DNA of 6,813 nucleotides from an uncultured Mailhella sp. (GCF_905187505.1 NZ_CAJJIC010000128.1:1-6813), one strand, 5' to 3'; numbered from the stretch's first letter, positions 1-5,990 are shown. Numbers and translations are program-made. Notes: a model not told the origin generated them from the sequence alone.

Positions 1-209
1 CCGAGGCGGAACGCGAAGCCCGCGCGGCCGACCTCATGCTCGTGCTCGGCACCAGTCTCACCGTGTATCCGGCCGCGGCCGTACCGGAAATCACGCTGCA
101 GAGCGGCGGAAAAATCGCCATCATCAACCGCGATCCCACGCATCTTGACCGCTACGCGGTCTGGACAGCCCGCGACCTGAAGCAGGAAATGGAATCACTC
201 GAACTCTGA
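1..209 (+). CDS. cobB: Sir2-family NAD-dependent protein deacylase, C-terminal fragment
   Basis: The reading frame is open from position 3 to a TGA at 207-209, giving 68 residues; the rest of the gene lies left of the window. Visible are the late Rossmann-fold signatures of sirtuins: LMLVLGTSLTVYPAA (fragment residues 11-25, the GTS...P.A element that contacts NAD) and IAIINRDPT (38-46, the strand that ends the NAD-binding fold). Known for the family: sirtuins remove acyl groups from lysines in the cytoplasm, consuming NAD and releasing nicotinamide and O-acyl-ADP-ribose. The catalytic histidine and any zinc-binding cysteines lie upstream and cannot be checked. The C-terminus looks complete for a bacterial class III-like sirtuin. 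The gene converges on the minus-strand genes that follow. The symbol cobB is the usual bacterial name; whether it acts on acetyl or succinyl groups cannot be told from this part. Confidence 0.9.
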   Translation, partial: EAEREARAADLMLVLGTSLTVYPAAAVPEITLQSGGKIAIINRDPTHLDRYAVWTARDLKQEMESLEL

Positions 210-464
210 AGTCACGTCCATGGCTGCTGGACACCTTCCGCTCCGGGAAAACGGTTCGGGAATCTTTCCCCGTCCTCTTTCCCGGACGGCTGAACAGCCT
301 TCCTCCCGTCTTCATGCCGCCCGGCGAGAAGCCCCTCGTCCGACGTGCGCCCAGCACACAAGGCGAACAGACGGCACCATCCTGCGTTCCGCTCCGCCGA
401 CACGCGCGCTCTTCCTCTGCCCGCCGCGTCCCGGTCCGAGGCACAATCCCTTTCACCGCCATGC
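210..464. other. Intergenic gap without a recognisable gene
   Basis: This is most of the 337-bp space between two convergent genes. It is GC-rich and open in several frames, but the possible products are arginine/proline-rich, match no family I know, and lack ribosome sites. No promoter is obvious. The only structure I can support is a long imperfect hairpin at 242-286 (listed separately). No U-tract-type terminator is visible for the upstream Sir2 gene on the plus strand, so its transcript may end by another mechanism or inside the leftward terminator hairpin at 474-499. Confidence 0.5.
242..286. repeat. Interrupted inverted repeat downstream of the Sir2 gene
   Basis: The arms TCCGGGAAA (242-250) and TTTCCCGGA (278-286) are perfect reverse complements. 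Just inside them, ACGG (251-254) pairs with CCGT (270-273), leaving a CCTC bulge on the right side. It lies 33 bp after the Sir2 stop. There is no T-run after either arm, so it is not a canonical intrinsic terminator. It could stabilise the 3' end of the Sir2 mRNA; that is inference. Confidence 0.45.
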
Positions 465-499
465 AAAAAATGAAGGGCGACGGAGAAATCCGTCGCCCT
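465..499 (-). terminator. Intrinsic terminator of the leftward paralogue operon
   Basis: A perfect 10-bp stem, AGGGCGACGG (474-483) and CCGTCGCCCT (490-499), encloses a 6-nt loop (484-489). Read on the minus strand, the stem is followed by TCA and six T residues (470-465), the classic Rho-independent layout. It starts 48 nt after the stop codon of the 543-residue protein ending at 547. On the plus strand no T-run follows, so it acts mainly leftward, although the stem could also slow transcription coming from the Sir2 gene. Confidence 0.85.
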
Positions 500-546
500 C
501 GTGTCGTCTTCCGCCTGCGGCACAACTTCCGTGCCCGGCATTCTTC

Positions 547-2178
547 CTACTTTTTCGGCAGATAATCCGTCAGCGCCTTTTCCCCCGGCCTTGAGCCGAA
601 CGTCACGGGCAGGGCGTCGGGATTCATGGACGCAAGAGCAATGATCTCCATGAAGTTCATGGGACGTTCCGGAGCAATGGTCATGACGAACTCCCCGGGA
701 CGTTCAAGCTGTTCCAGAAGAGCCGCCCCGCATTCCCGAACCGGTCTTTCCTTGTCCTGTGCCATCTTCTGCAGAAGCGCAGAAAGCTCCTTCAGCTCAT
801 TTTCGACCGTCGAGCCGCTCCAGCGTGCCGCGATTTCCACGCTCATGGGCAGAAGTCCGGAATCACGGCAGATCACGTTCATTCCCTTGAGGCGCACGGA
901 CTGCATGAGCCTGTCGACTTCTCCTGAAGGGTCGCCTTCCAGCACCGCGCGCTGAAGCGCGCGGATGTCGCCGACAATGTCAAGGCTTCCTTCCAGCACG
1001 CCGAGCCCCTCCAGCTCATAGCGGGCCTTGCCGGAAAGCTCGTCATCCGCGAGAAGGCTGTTGCTGGTCACATTCAGAATCAGTCCTTCGGGCGCATAGC
1101 GGGAAAGAATGTCCGCCTCCTCCATGGAGTCCGGGAAGTTCATTTTCAGACCGGAAAGATTCGTGGCATCCCTGATCGCTCCTTCTTCCGTCAGGGACAG
1201 TCGATAGTCGAAGCTCTTCATGTCCATGGAAAAGACGGCAGGCTTCGCCCCCTGCTCTTCCGGCGTGTCCTGAAGGCTGAGCGAGCCGCCTTCTGCGAGC
1301 ATGCGGCGGATCGGAACCCTGTTTTCGTAGTTCTTCAGCAAAAGATTCTCGATGTCCGAAATGAGCTTGTTTTCGGCAAGATAGCGCAGATCATCGTCCT
1401 CGAAATTGTCTCCCTCGCCGAAAATCCGGAAAAAGGCCGCCAGCACGTCGGGATCGGGAGCAAGGACATCCCGGAATTCCAGCTTCCGCAGTGCGCCGGA
1501 AAAATCCTTGCCGGAAACATGAATGCCGTCGAAGCGCACGCTCACGGGCGCGACCTTTTCCCCGTCCCGGGGAGCGCGCATGCCGTCGGGGAACGAAATT
1601 TCCTCCACCCCGATGCGTGCGGAAGGAGCGTCGGCTTCGGAAAGAGCCATGCTCACGCCGTCGATTTCCATGCCGTCGATGCGGCAGCGGTACAGCTCCT
1701 CAAAAAAGGCCTCGTCGCCCCTGTTCTGCGCGTTCAGGGTAAGCAGGGTGCCGAGCCGCTGATACCAGCCCGTAAGCCGTACCTTTTCCACGCGCTGCTC
1801 GACCTTCGTCCCGTCCATCTGCATGCTGTCGACGATGCCCGTGGCGGCAATGGCTTCGGCCACCAGGGGGAGATCGTCGGCACGATAGGGCGCATCGGAC
1901 TTCGTGAATACGTACTTGCGGTTGAACCCCTTCACTTCCACGCTGTCCACGCTTCCCCTGCGCAGAATGTCGCCGCCGGAAAATTCGTAGGTCACGCCTT
2001 TGAGCGTGAGCGTGTTCTCAAGAAGGGAATACCGTATCTCGCGCGCCTGTGCGGGCACGGAGGCCAGCGCCTCAGCCACCGCCTGCTCGGTAGTTTTTTC
2101 CACGGTGCGCATGCCGAACCAGCCGGCTGCCCCGGCACAAAGGAGGACAAGGACGCCTATCGCATACTTCCTGTTCAT
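547..2178 (-). CDS. Membrane-anchored exported protein of unknown family, paralogue B (543 aa)
   Basis: I do not recognise a named family. The protein begins MNRKY followed by one hydrophobic segment (about residues 6-22), with positive charge before it. This predicts an uncleaved membrane anchor with the remaining ~520 residues outside the cytoplasm. C14 sits in this segment, but its context (VLLC) is not a proper lipobox. The body has repeated strand-like stretches with alternating polarity, such as EIRYSLLENTLTLKGV (47-62) and GKARYELEGLGVLEGSLDI (383-401), reminiscent of AsmA/DUF748/YdgA(DUF945)-type beta-rich envelope proteins; this resemblance is weak inference. It is clearly homologous along its whole length to the gene just upstream (2175-3806). 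Shared blocks include FFEELYRC..DGME (158-171), KNYENRVP (282-289), SRYAPEG (359-365) and the C-terminal PGEF.MTIAPE.PMNFME (494-511). The start is firm: its ATG overlaps the upstream TGA as ATGA and has a GGGAG ribosome site 7 nt away. A strong terminator follows at 465-499. Confidence 0.85.
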   Translation of the reverse strand: MNRKYAIGVLVLLCAGAAGWFGMRTVEKTTEQAVAEALASVPAQAREIRYSLLENTLTLKGVTYEFSGGDILRRGSVDSVEVKGFNRKYVFTKSDAPYRADDLPLVAEAIAATGIVDSMQMDGTKVEQRVEKVRLTGWYQRLGTLLTLNAQNRGDEAFFEELYRCRIDGMEIDGVSMALSEADAPSARIGVEEISFPDGMRAPRDGEKVAPVSVRFDGIHVSGKDFSGALRKLEFRDVLAPDPDVLAAFFRIFGEGDNFEDDDLRYLAENKLISDIENLLLKNYENRVPIRRMLAEGGSLSLQDTPEEQGAKPAVFSMDMKSFDYRLSLTEEGAIRDATNLSGLKMNFPDSMEEADILSRYAPEGLILNVTSNSLLADDELSGKARYELEGLGVLEGSLDIVGDIRALQRAVLEGDPSGEVDRLMQSVRLKGMNVICRDSGLLPMSVEIAARWSGSTVENELKELSALLQKMAQDKERPVRECGAALLEQLERPGEFVMTIAPERPMNFMEIIALASMNPDALPVTFGSRPGEKALTDYLPKK

Positions 2179-2190
2179 TTCCGTTCTCCC
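2175..2190 (-). promoter_or_regulatory. ATGA stop/start overlap with ribosome-binding site, paralogue A to B
   Basis: On the minus strand the upstream gene's TGA (2177-2175) and the downstream gene's ATG (2178-2176) share an ATGA. A GGGAG Shine-Dalgarno sequence (2190-2186) lies inside the end of the upstream gene, 7 nt before the ATG. This arrangement usually gives translational coupling, so the two paralogues are probably made together in similar amounts. Confidence 0.8.
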
Positions 2191-3806
2191 GGCAGATAGT
2201 CTTTCACCGCTTTCGTACCCGGTTTCGAGGCCAACGTCACCGGCAGCGCGTCGGGATTCCCGGACGCGAGAGAAAGCGCTTCCATGAAATTCATGGGCTG
2301 CTCCGGCGCAATGGTCATGGAGAACTCACCCGGCGCAGCAAGCTGCTCCGCGAGCGCACGGCCAAGTTCCCGAACGGGTCTTTCCGGAGACTGCTCGAGC
2401 ATCTTCACCAGCACGAGGGCTTCGGCCAGCATTTCTTCCGGCGTGTCGAACTTCCAGCGGGCCGCAAGTTCCAGTCCCATGGGCACAAGACCGGCATCCC
2501 GGTAGGTAAGGTGCAGGCGTCCGAGACGCAGGGTCTGCATGAGTTCGTCCAGCGTGTCGTCCGGCACGTTCTCCATGGACGCCTTACGAAGTGCACGTAT
2601 GTCGCCGCTCACATCAAGATCGCCTTCCAGCGCTCCAAGGCCTTCCAGTTCATAACGGACCTTTCCGGAAAGATTCCGAGCCCCGGCCGTCGCGTCGCCG
2701 CTCATGTTCAGAGTGATGCCGTCCGGCGCATACCGGGAAAAAATGTCGGCAAACATCCCGGCATCGGGCAAGGTGACCTTCAAGCCGTCAAGCGTCACGG
2801 CTTCCCTGAATCCTCCGTCCCCGGTATCGGACATCGTGCAGTTCAGGCTTTTCAGCGCCATGTTCAGGGAAAACACTTCGCTCCCGCCGGGGGCGTCCAT
2901 GACGGAAAGCGTGCCGCCCTGCACCGCCGCTCTGGAAAACGGCACTCTGTTCTCATAGTTCTTCGCCGTGAGCTCGAACAAGCGGTCGATGAACTCGTCG
3001 CCGTCATTTGCGGACATACGGTTCGGCTCTGCCGTGTCCAGCGCCCTGTTCAGGCGCAGAAACTCCGCCATGGCCGCCGGTTCAAGAACACGGAGGTTCT
3101 CGAGGTCAAGCTGCTGAACACCTCCGGAAAAACTTTTGCCGGCAACGGCCGCGCCTGAAATGCGCAGGCTTGCGGAAGGCACCTTTTCCGTGCCGCGCGG
3201 CGCACGTATGCCTTCGGGAAGAGCCATTTCCGCCACGGAAATGCGCATGGGCTGCCGGTAGGGCCCCGAGACGGAGGAGGTCACGCCGCTCAGCTCCATG
3301 CCGTCCAGACTGCAGCGATACAGCTCCTCAAAGAAGGAAGCCTCGCCGTTGTGCTGACTGTGCTGATCCAGAAGCATGCCGAGACGCTGATGCCAGCCGC
3401 GAAGATGCGCGCGCTCCACGCGCTGCTCCATCTTCGTATGCCCCGCATGCACGGTGTCCACGATGCCCGTGACGGTGACGGACTCGGCCACGATGGGGAG
3501 AGCATCGGGATCGTAGGCGGGCATGTTGGGCTTCACGAACATGCACTTGCGGTTGAAGCCCGTCACTTCCACGCTTTCCATGGTGCCCTTGTGCATGATC
3601 TTGTCGTCGGGAAGCTCATACTCCACGCCCTTCAGAGTGAGCGTGTTCCTGAGAAAGGAATACCGTATCTCCTGCGCCTGCGCGGGCACGGCGGAAAGCG
3701 CCGCAAACACGGCGTCCTCGGTATAGCTTTCCAGAATGCGCAGCCCCATGTAGCCGGAAAGCCCGGCCCAGAAGACAAGTCCGCCCACGATATACTTTTT
3801 GTTCAT
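2175..3806 (-). CDS. Membrane-anchored exported protein of unknown family, paralogue A (543 aa)
   Basis: Family not recognised. It is the upstream member of a tandem duplicate and has the same length as its partner, 543 residues. The N-terminus MNKKY plus a hydrophobic stretch (about residues 6-22, IVGGLVFWAGLSGYMGL) predicts one membrane anchor with the bulk outside the cytoplasm; no lipobox cysteine is present. Blocks shared with the partner include VPAQA.EIRYS.L.NTLTLKG (40-60), GFNRK, FFEELYRC..DGME, KNYENRVP, SRYAPDG, GK.RYELEGLG.LEG.LD..GDIRAL, and the C-terminal RPVRE.G.AL.EQL..PGEF.MTIAPE.PMNFME block. By eye about half of the residues match, highest in the last ~160. The middle (about 180-350) has diverged most and contains small compensating insertions and deletions. 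The strand-rich pattern hints at an AsmA/YdgA-like envelope role, but nothing catalytic is visible. The ATG at 3806 is supported by AGAGGAG 5 nt upstream. A 77-bp gap separates it from the glutaredoxin-like gene. Confidence 0.85.
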   Translation of the reverse strand: MNKKYIVGGLVFWAGLSGYMGLRILESYTEDAVFAALSAVPAQAQEIRYSFLRNTLTLKGVEYELPDDKIMHKGTMESVEVTGFNRKCMFVKPNMPAYDPDALPIVAESVTVTGIVDTVHAGHTKMEQRVERAHLRGWHQRLGMLLDQHSQHNGEASFFEELYRCSLDGMELSGVTSSVSGPYRQPMRISVAEMALPEGIRAPRGTEKVPSASLRISGAAVAGKSFSGGVQQLDLENLRVLEPAAMAEFLRLNRALDTAEPNRMSANDGDEFIDRLFELTAKNYENRVPFSRAAVQGGTLSVMDAPGGSEVFSLNMALKSLNCTMSDTGDGGFREAVTLDGLKVTLPDAGMFADIFSRYAPDGITLNMSGDATAGARNLSGKVRYELEGLGALEGDLDVSGDIRALRKASMENVPDDTLDELMQTLRLGRLHLTYRDAGLVPMGLELAARWKFDTPEEMLAEALVLVKMLEQSPERPVRELGRALAEQLAAPGEFSMTIAPEQPMNFMEALSLASGNPDALPVTLASKPGTKAVKDYLPGERK

Positions 3807-3818
3807 CCAAGCTCCTCT
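3807..3818 (-). promoter_or_regulatory. Strong ribosome-binding site of paralogue A
   Basis: On the minus strand AGAGGAG (3818-3812) lies 5 nt before the ATG at 3806. It is among the best Shine-Dalgarno matches in the window and fixes the start of the 543-residue protein. I saw no convincing -35/-10 pair in the 77-bp gap, which favours read-through from the glutaredoxin-like gene. Confidence 0.7.
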
Positions 3819-3865
3819 GGCATTAAAAGGCTCGTTGCTTTCAAGGGCTGCGGCCTGACCGGAAA

Positions 3866-3881
3866 GGTTCCGGCCGGAACC
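3866..3881. repeat. Perfect 16-bp palindrome after the glutaredoxin-like gene
   Basis: GGTTCCGGCCGGAACC is its own reverse complement. In RNA it would fold as a 6-bp stem with a GGCC loop, starting 2 nt after the stop codon of the glutaredoxin-like gene (minus strand). Only TTTCC follows, so termination would be weak at best. It overlaps an alternative pairing, CCGGA (3859-3863) with TCCGG (3869-3873), which cannot form at the same time. Confidence 0.55.
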
Positions 3882-3883
3882 GC

Positions 3884-4318
3884 TCAGTCAAGTCCGAGCA
3901 GACTTTTCACCGCGTCTTCGCGGAAGCCCACCACGCTCCGGCCGTCCGGCACCACCAGCGTGGGGAAGGAGCCACGGGGATTGTGCGAACGAAGCGTCGT
4001 CATGATTTCCCTTCTGGCAGGATCAGAAAAATCGTCCACGTAGATGAGTTTGTGCTCTATGCCGTGATGGTCAAGAAAATCCTTGAGTCTCACGCAGTGA
4101 CGGCAGGTATGCAGCGTGTACATGACGGGCACGCCGCAGCCACAGGGATCCACGCCGCAGCGGTACTCCTCCTCCAGCCCCTGGGGGATGCCCGTTTCTG
4201 GGGCGGGAGAAGCGCGTTTTACCGGCTTTTTCCTGCCCTTGAGGATGAAGAACGCCAGCAGACATACGAGAACGAGAACCACCACGAAAAGCGAAATTGA
4301 ACCTGAACCAGCTTCCAC
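3884..4318 (-). CDS. Membrane-anchored glutaredoxin-like protein
   Basis: The 144-residue product has one hydrophobic segment (about 8-26) followed by a basic stretch GRKKPVKR (28-35), a low-complexity linker, and a thioredoxin-fold domain from about residue 63. The domain shows beta1 VPVMYTLHT, the active-site pair C72-R-H-C75, the cis-proline element SFPTLVV (117-123, Pro119) and the late glycine motif VVGF (129-132), as in glutaredoxins and NrdH-like proteins. Such proteins carry out thiol-disulfide exchange with glutathione or other thiols. The basic residues after the membrane segment predict, by the positive-inside rule, that the domain faces the cytoplasm. Unusual is an extra cysteine cluster just before the domain, C54-x4-C59-x-C61, which might bind metal or form a second redox site (inference). 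The start is GTG, not ATG, supported by AGGAG 6 nt upstream. The gene follows the ppiB terminator and precedes two unknown exported proteins, so it may open their operon. Substrate unknown. Confidence 0.85.
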   Translation of the reverse strand: MEAGSGSISLFVVVLVLVCLLAFFILKGRKKPVKRASPAPETGIPQGLEEEYRCGVDPCGCGVPVMYTLHTCRHCVRLKDFLDHHGIEHKLIYVDDFSDPARREIMTTLRSHNPRGSFPTLVVPDGRSVVGFREDAVKSLLGLD

Positions 4319-4329
4319 GAAACGCTCCT
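4319..4329 (-). promoter_or_regulatory. Ribosome-binding site supporting a GTG start
   Basis: On the minus strand AGGAG (4329-4325) stands 6 nt before GTG at 4318-4316. No in-frame ATG offers a comparable ribosome site, and starting here preserves the whole membrane segment. This decides the start of the glutaredoxin-like gene. Confidence 0.7.
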
Positions 4330-4364
4330 GAAGTTCGACCCGCAGAACGGGCCGTCTGTCCGTG

Positions 4365-4384
4365 TTTCCGCAGCCCGGCGGAAA
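4365..4384. repeat. Inverted repeat in the leader of the glutaredoxin-like gene
   Basis: TTTCCGC (4365-4371) and GCGGAAA (4378-4384) are perfect 7-bp arms around a 6-nt loop. It lies directly beyond the ppiB terminator stem on the minus strand and overlaps that terminator's T-rich tail. No T-run follows it, so it is not a terminator by itself. It could be a second stem for polymerases that read through, or an operator-like dyad; function unknown. Confidence 0.5.
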
Positions 4385-4414
4385 GACAAAAAGAGCCGGC
4401 GCAAGACCGGCTCT
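4382..4414 (-). terminator. Intrinsic terminator after the cyclophilin gene
   Basis: A perfect 8-bp stem, AGAGCCGG (4392-4399) and CCGGCTCT (4407-4414), has a 7-nt loop (4400-4406). On the minus strand it is followed by the T-rich tail TTTTGTCTTT (4391-4382). It starts 13 nt after the cyclophilin stop codon. A small additional hairpin, CCGTC/GACGG (4415-4427), fills the space between stop and stem. This probably separates the yigZ-ansA-ppiB unit from the glutaredoxin-paralogue unit. Confidence 0.85.
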
Positions 4415-4427
4415 CCGTCACTGACGG

Positions 4428-4934
4428 CTATTCAAAACGACTGACGCGGGTGATGACGACCATGTCAAGAGGCACGGCCTCATGTTCACCCTGGGGCTTG
4501 ACCTTGAGCTTTGCTATCTTGTCCACCACGTCCATGCCGTCTTCCACGCGGCCGAACACGCAGTAGCCGAATCCTTCGGGAGTGTCGTCCCTGTGATCGA
4601 GCTCCTCGTTGTCCACCACGTTGATGAAGAACTGCGCCGTGGCGGAATGGGGCTCGGAGGTGCGGGCCATGGCCAGCGTTCCGCGCTTGTTGGAAAGGCC
4701 GTTGCCGGCCTCGTTGACCACGGGCTCATGCGTGGGCTTTTCTTCCATGCGCACGCCGAGACCGCCGCCCTGAATCATGAAATCCTTGATGACGCGGTGA
4801 AAAATGGTATTGTTGTAGAACTCCTCGTCCACGTAGCGCAGAAAGTTGGCCACCGTGGCGGGAGCCTTGTCTTCAAAAAGTTCCAGCAGAATGTCGCCGG
4901 AAGAAGTTTCCATGAGGATAAGGGGGTTGCTCAT
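4428..4934 (-). CDS. ppiB: Peptidyl-prolyl cis-trans isomerase, cyclophilin type (cytoplasmic PpiB-like)
   Basis: The 168-residue product is a single cyclophilin domain that catalyses cis-trans isomerisation of Xaa-Pro bonds, assisting protein folding. Hallmarks, numbered from the chosen start: FHRVIKDFMIQGG (45-57) with the catalytic arginine R47, F52 and Q55; TLAMART (86-92); SATAQFFIN (97-105) with Q101 and F102; and FGYCVFGRV (122-130). The position of the cyclosporin-binding tryptophan is Phe, as in E. coli PpiB. There is no signal peptide, so the enzyme is cytoplasmic. The frame stays open upstream to 4991, but the residues it would add do not resemble cyclophilins. Two adjacent ATGs occur at 4937 and 4934; the second is chosen because GGAG lies 6 nt before it but only 3 nt before the first. 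The gene follows ansA by a 72-bp gap and ends in an intrinsic terminator. Length matches the family norm of about 165 residues. Confidence 0.95.
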   Translation of the reverse strand: MSNPLILMETSSGDILLELFEDKAPATVANFLRYVDEEFYNNTIFHRVIKDFMIQGGGLGVRMEEKPTHEPVVNEAGNGLSNKRGTLAMARTSEPHSATAQFFINVVDNEELDHRDDTPEGFGYCVFGRVEDGMDVVDKIAKLKVKPQGEHEAVPLDMVVITRVSRFE

Positions 4935-4944
4935 CATTGTCTCC
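4935..4944 (-). promoter_or_regulatory. Ribosome-binding site before tandem ATG codons of ppiB
   Basis: GGAG (minus strand 4944-4941) precedes ATGATG. Spacing is 3 nt to the first ATG (4937) and 6 nt to the second (4934), so the second is the better start. The proteins would differ only by one leading methionine. Confidence 0.6.
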
Positions 4945-5006
4945 ACTAAGGTAATTTTTTCTTTTGTGACGCAAAAAAGGGGAAAAGGCAAGGCGAACGG
5001 CCGCGA

Positions 5007-5978
5007 CTAAACGGGTCTTTCCATGAATGTCCGCACCTCTTCCGCGTTGCCGCAGTAATAAAGCGCCTGCATGAGGCGCACGGTGAGGGCTTCCACGGTC
5101 TTGTCCCCGCCGGAAACGGCTCCGAGCCGCGCGGCAAGCACGCCTATGGGATATCGGGAAAGATCCACGCCGTCAAAAACGCACTGCGAGGCGCACACGA
5201 TGACCACACCCCTTTCCACGGCGCGGCGGATGGAAGGAAGAAAACTTCCCCGGCTGTCGTTGGGCACTCCTCCCGCCCCGAATCCTTCTATGATGATGCC
5301 CAGGTATCCGGCGTCAACCATCATGTCGAGAAGCGCCGGAGACGTTCCGGGGACCAGCTTGAGCACGCATACCCTGCATTCAAGACCGGTCAGAAGCTCC
5401 AGCGGTCCTTCCGGCAGAGGGCGGCGCTCCTTCCAAAGAACGCCGTCCGGCGTGATGCGGGCAAGCGGCGCGTTCACGCTGGCGTAGGCGGCAAAGCTTT
5501 CCGTATGCATCTTCTTGGCCCTCGCTCCGTCGATGACGGCGCCGTGAAAGGTCACGAACACGCCGGGAACGCCCTCGCAGGCCACGAAAAAGGCATCCCG
5601 CAGATTTCGGGGACCGTCGGACCCCTCCGCCGTGAGCGGAAGCTGAGAACCCGTGATGATGACGGGCCTGGGCAGATTCTTCAGCATCTGATGCAGCGCC
5701 GCAGCCGTGTAGGCCATGGTGTCCGTGCCGTGGGTGATGACGAAGCCGTCATAGTCGTCGCACGCGTCGGCCACGGCCTGCGCCATGGTTTTCCAGTCCT
5801 CAGGCTGAAGGTTGCTGCTGTCGAGATTCATGAGCTCGCGCACCTCAACCCTGCAGGGCAGATCGGCTCCCCCGAGAACGCGAAGCATCGTCTCCCCTGA
5901 AAGACGCGGCACAAGCCCGTCCTGCGAAGGTTCACAGGCAATGGTGCCGCCCGTGGCCAGCATGAGAATGTTCTTCAT
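5007..5978 (-). CDS. ansA: Type I (cytoplasmic) L-asparaginase
   Basis: The 323-residue protein hydrolyses L-asparagine to aspartate and ammonia. Numbered from the chosen ATG, the first catalytic threonine is in LATGGTIA (T12); the substrate-contacting DSS is at 53-55; the second catalytic motif is HGTDTMAYTAAAL (83-95) with T85 and D86; GSQLPL (110-115) follows; and the lysine of the second triad is in DGARAKKMHT (150-159, K155 or K156). YDGFVITHGTDTM and the absence of a signal peptide match cytoplasmic AnsA-type enzymes rather than periplasmic AnsB. The frame is open to an ATG at 6047, but that would overlap yigZ by 73 bp and add an unusual arginine/glycine-rich leader. The ATG at 5978 puts MKNILMLATGGTI at the N-terminus, as is usual, forms an ATGA overlap with yigZ, and has AGAGG 7 nt upstream. 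Archaeal GatD has the same fold but is longer, so it is unlikely. Confidence 0.95.
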   Translation of the reverse strand: MKNILMLATGGTIACEPSQDGLVPRLSGETMLRVLGGADLPCRVEVRELMNLDSSNLQPEDWKTMAQAVADACDDYDGFVITHGTDTMAYTAAALHQMLKNLPRPVIITGSQLPLTAEGSDGPRNLRDAFFVACEGVPGVFVTFHGAVIDGARAKKMHTESFAAYASVNAPLARITPDGVLWKERRPLPEGPLELLTGLECRVCVLKLVPGTSPALLDMMVDAGYLGIIIEGFGAGGVPNDSRGSFLPSIRRAVERGVVIVCASQCVFDGVDLSRYPIGVLAARLGAVSGGDKTVEALTVRLMQALYYCGNAEEVRTFMERPV

Positions 5979-5990
5979 CCCTTTTCCTCT
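5975..5990 (-). promoter_or_regulatory. ATGA overlap and ribosome site, yigZ to ansA
   Basis: The yigZ TGA (5977-5975) and ansA ATG (5978-5976) overlap as ATGA. AGAGG (5990-5986) lies 7 nt upstream of the ATG, inside the end of yigZ. This fixes the ansA start and implies translational coupling. Confidence 0.8.

Noticed and set aside
220..594. Plus-strand ORF of 124 codons in the gap after Sir2, and minus-strand ORFs of 109 and 133 codons there
   Set aside because: Compositions are Arg/Pro/Gly-rich and low in typical hydrophobic core residues; they run through the terminator hairpin or into neighbouring genes and have no Shine-Dalgarno sequence.
2134..2139. Cysteine near the N-terminus of paralogue B as a lipoprotein signal
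   Set aside because: The residues before C14 are V-L-L, lacking the small residue needed at -1, and paralogue A has no cysteine there.
1519..2199. Long plus-strand ORF (226 codons) antisense to paralogue B, with a matching one (230 codons, 3351-4043) antisense to paralogue A
   Set aside because: They lie at equivalent places because the sense genes are homologous. High GC at third positions keeps this antisense frame open; the products are His/Ala/Val-rich as expected for a shadow frame, and no ribosome sites or family matches are seen.
2511..3158. Plus-strand ORF of 215 codons antisense to paralogue A
   Set aside because: Same antisense effect of codon bias; the sense frame has clear conserved blocks and a ribosome site.
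1000..3900. Frequent CCGGAAA words across the paralogues, as a possible uptake or Chi-like repeat
   Set aside because: Most copies encode the same Ser-Gly pairs (TTTCCGGC on the coding strand) in homologous places, so codon use and duplication explain them.
4935..4991. Upstream extension of the cyclophilin to 4991, which could look like a signal peptide
   Set aside because: The added residues lack a proper hydrophobic core and cleavage site, and the GGAG ribosome site points to 4934.
4945..5006. Promoter or terminator in the T-rich gap between ansA and ppiB
   Set aside because: T-runs are present, but no stem of useful length precedes them and no -35/-10 pair with normal spacing could be found.
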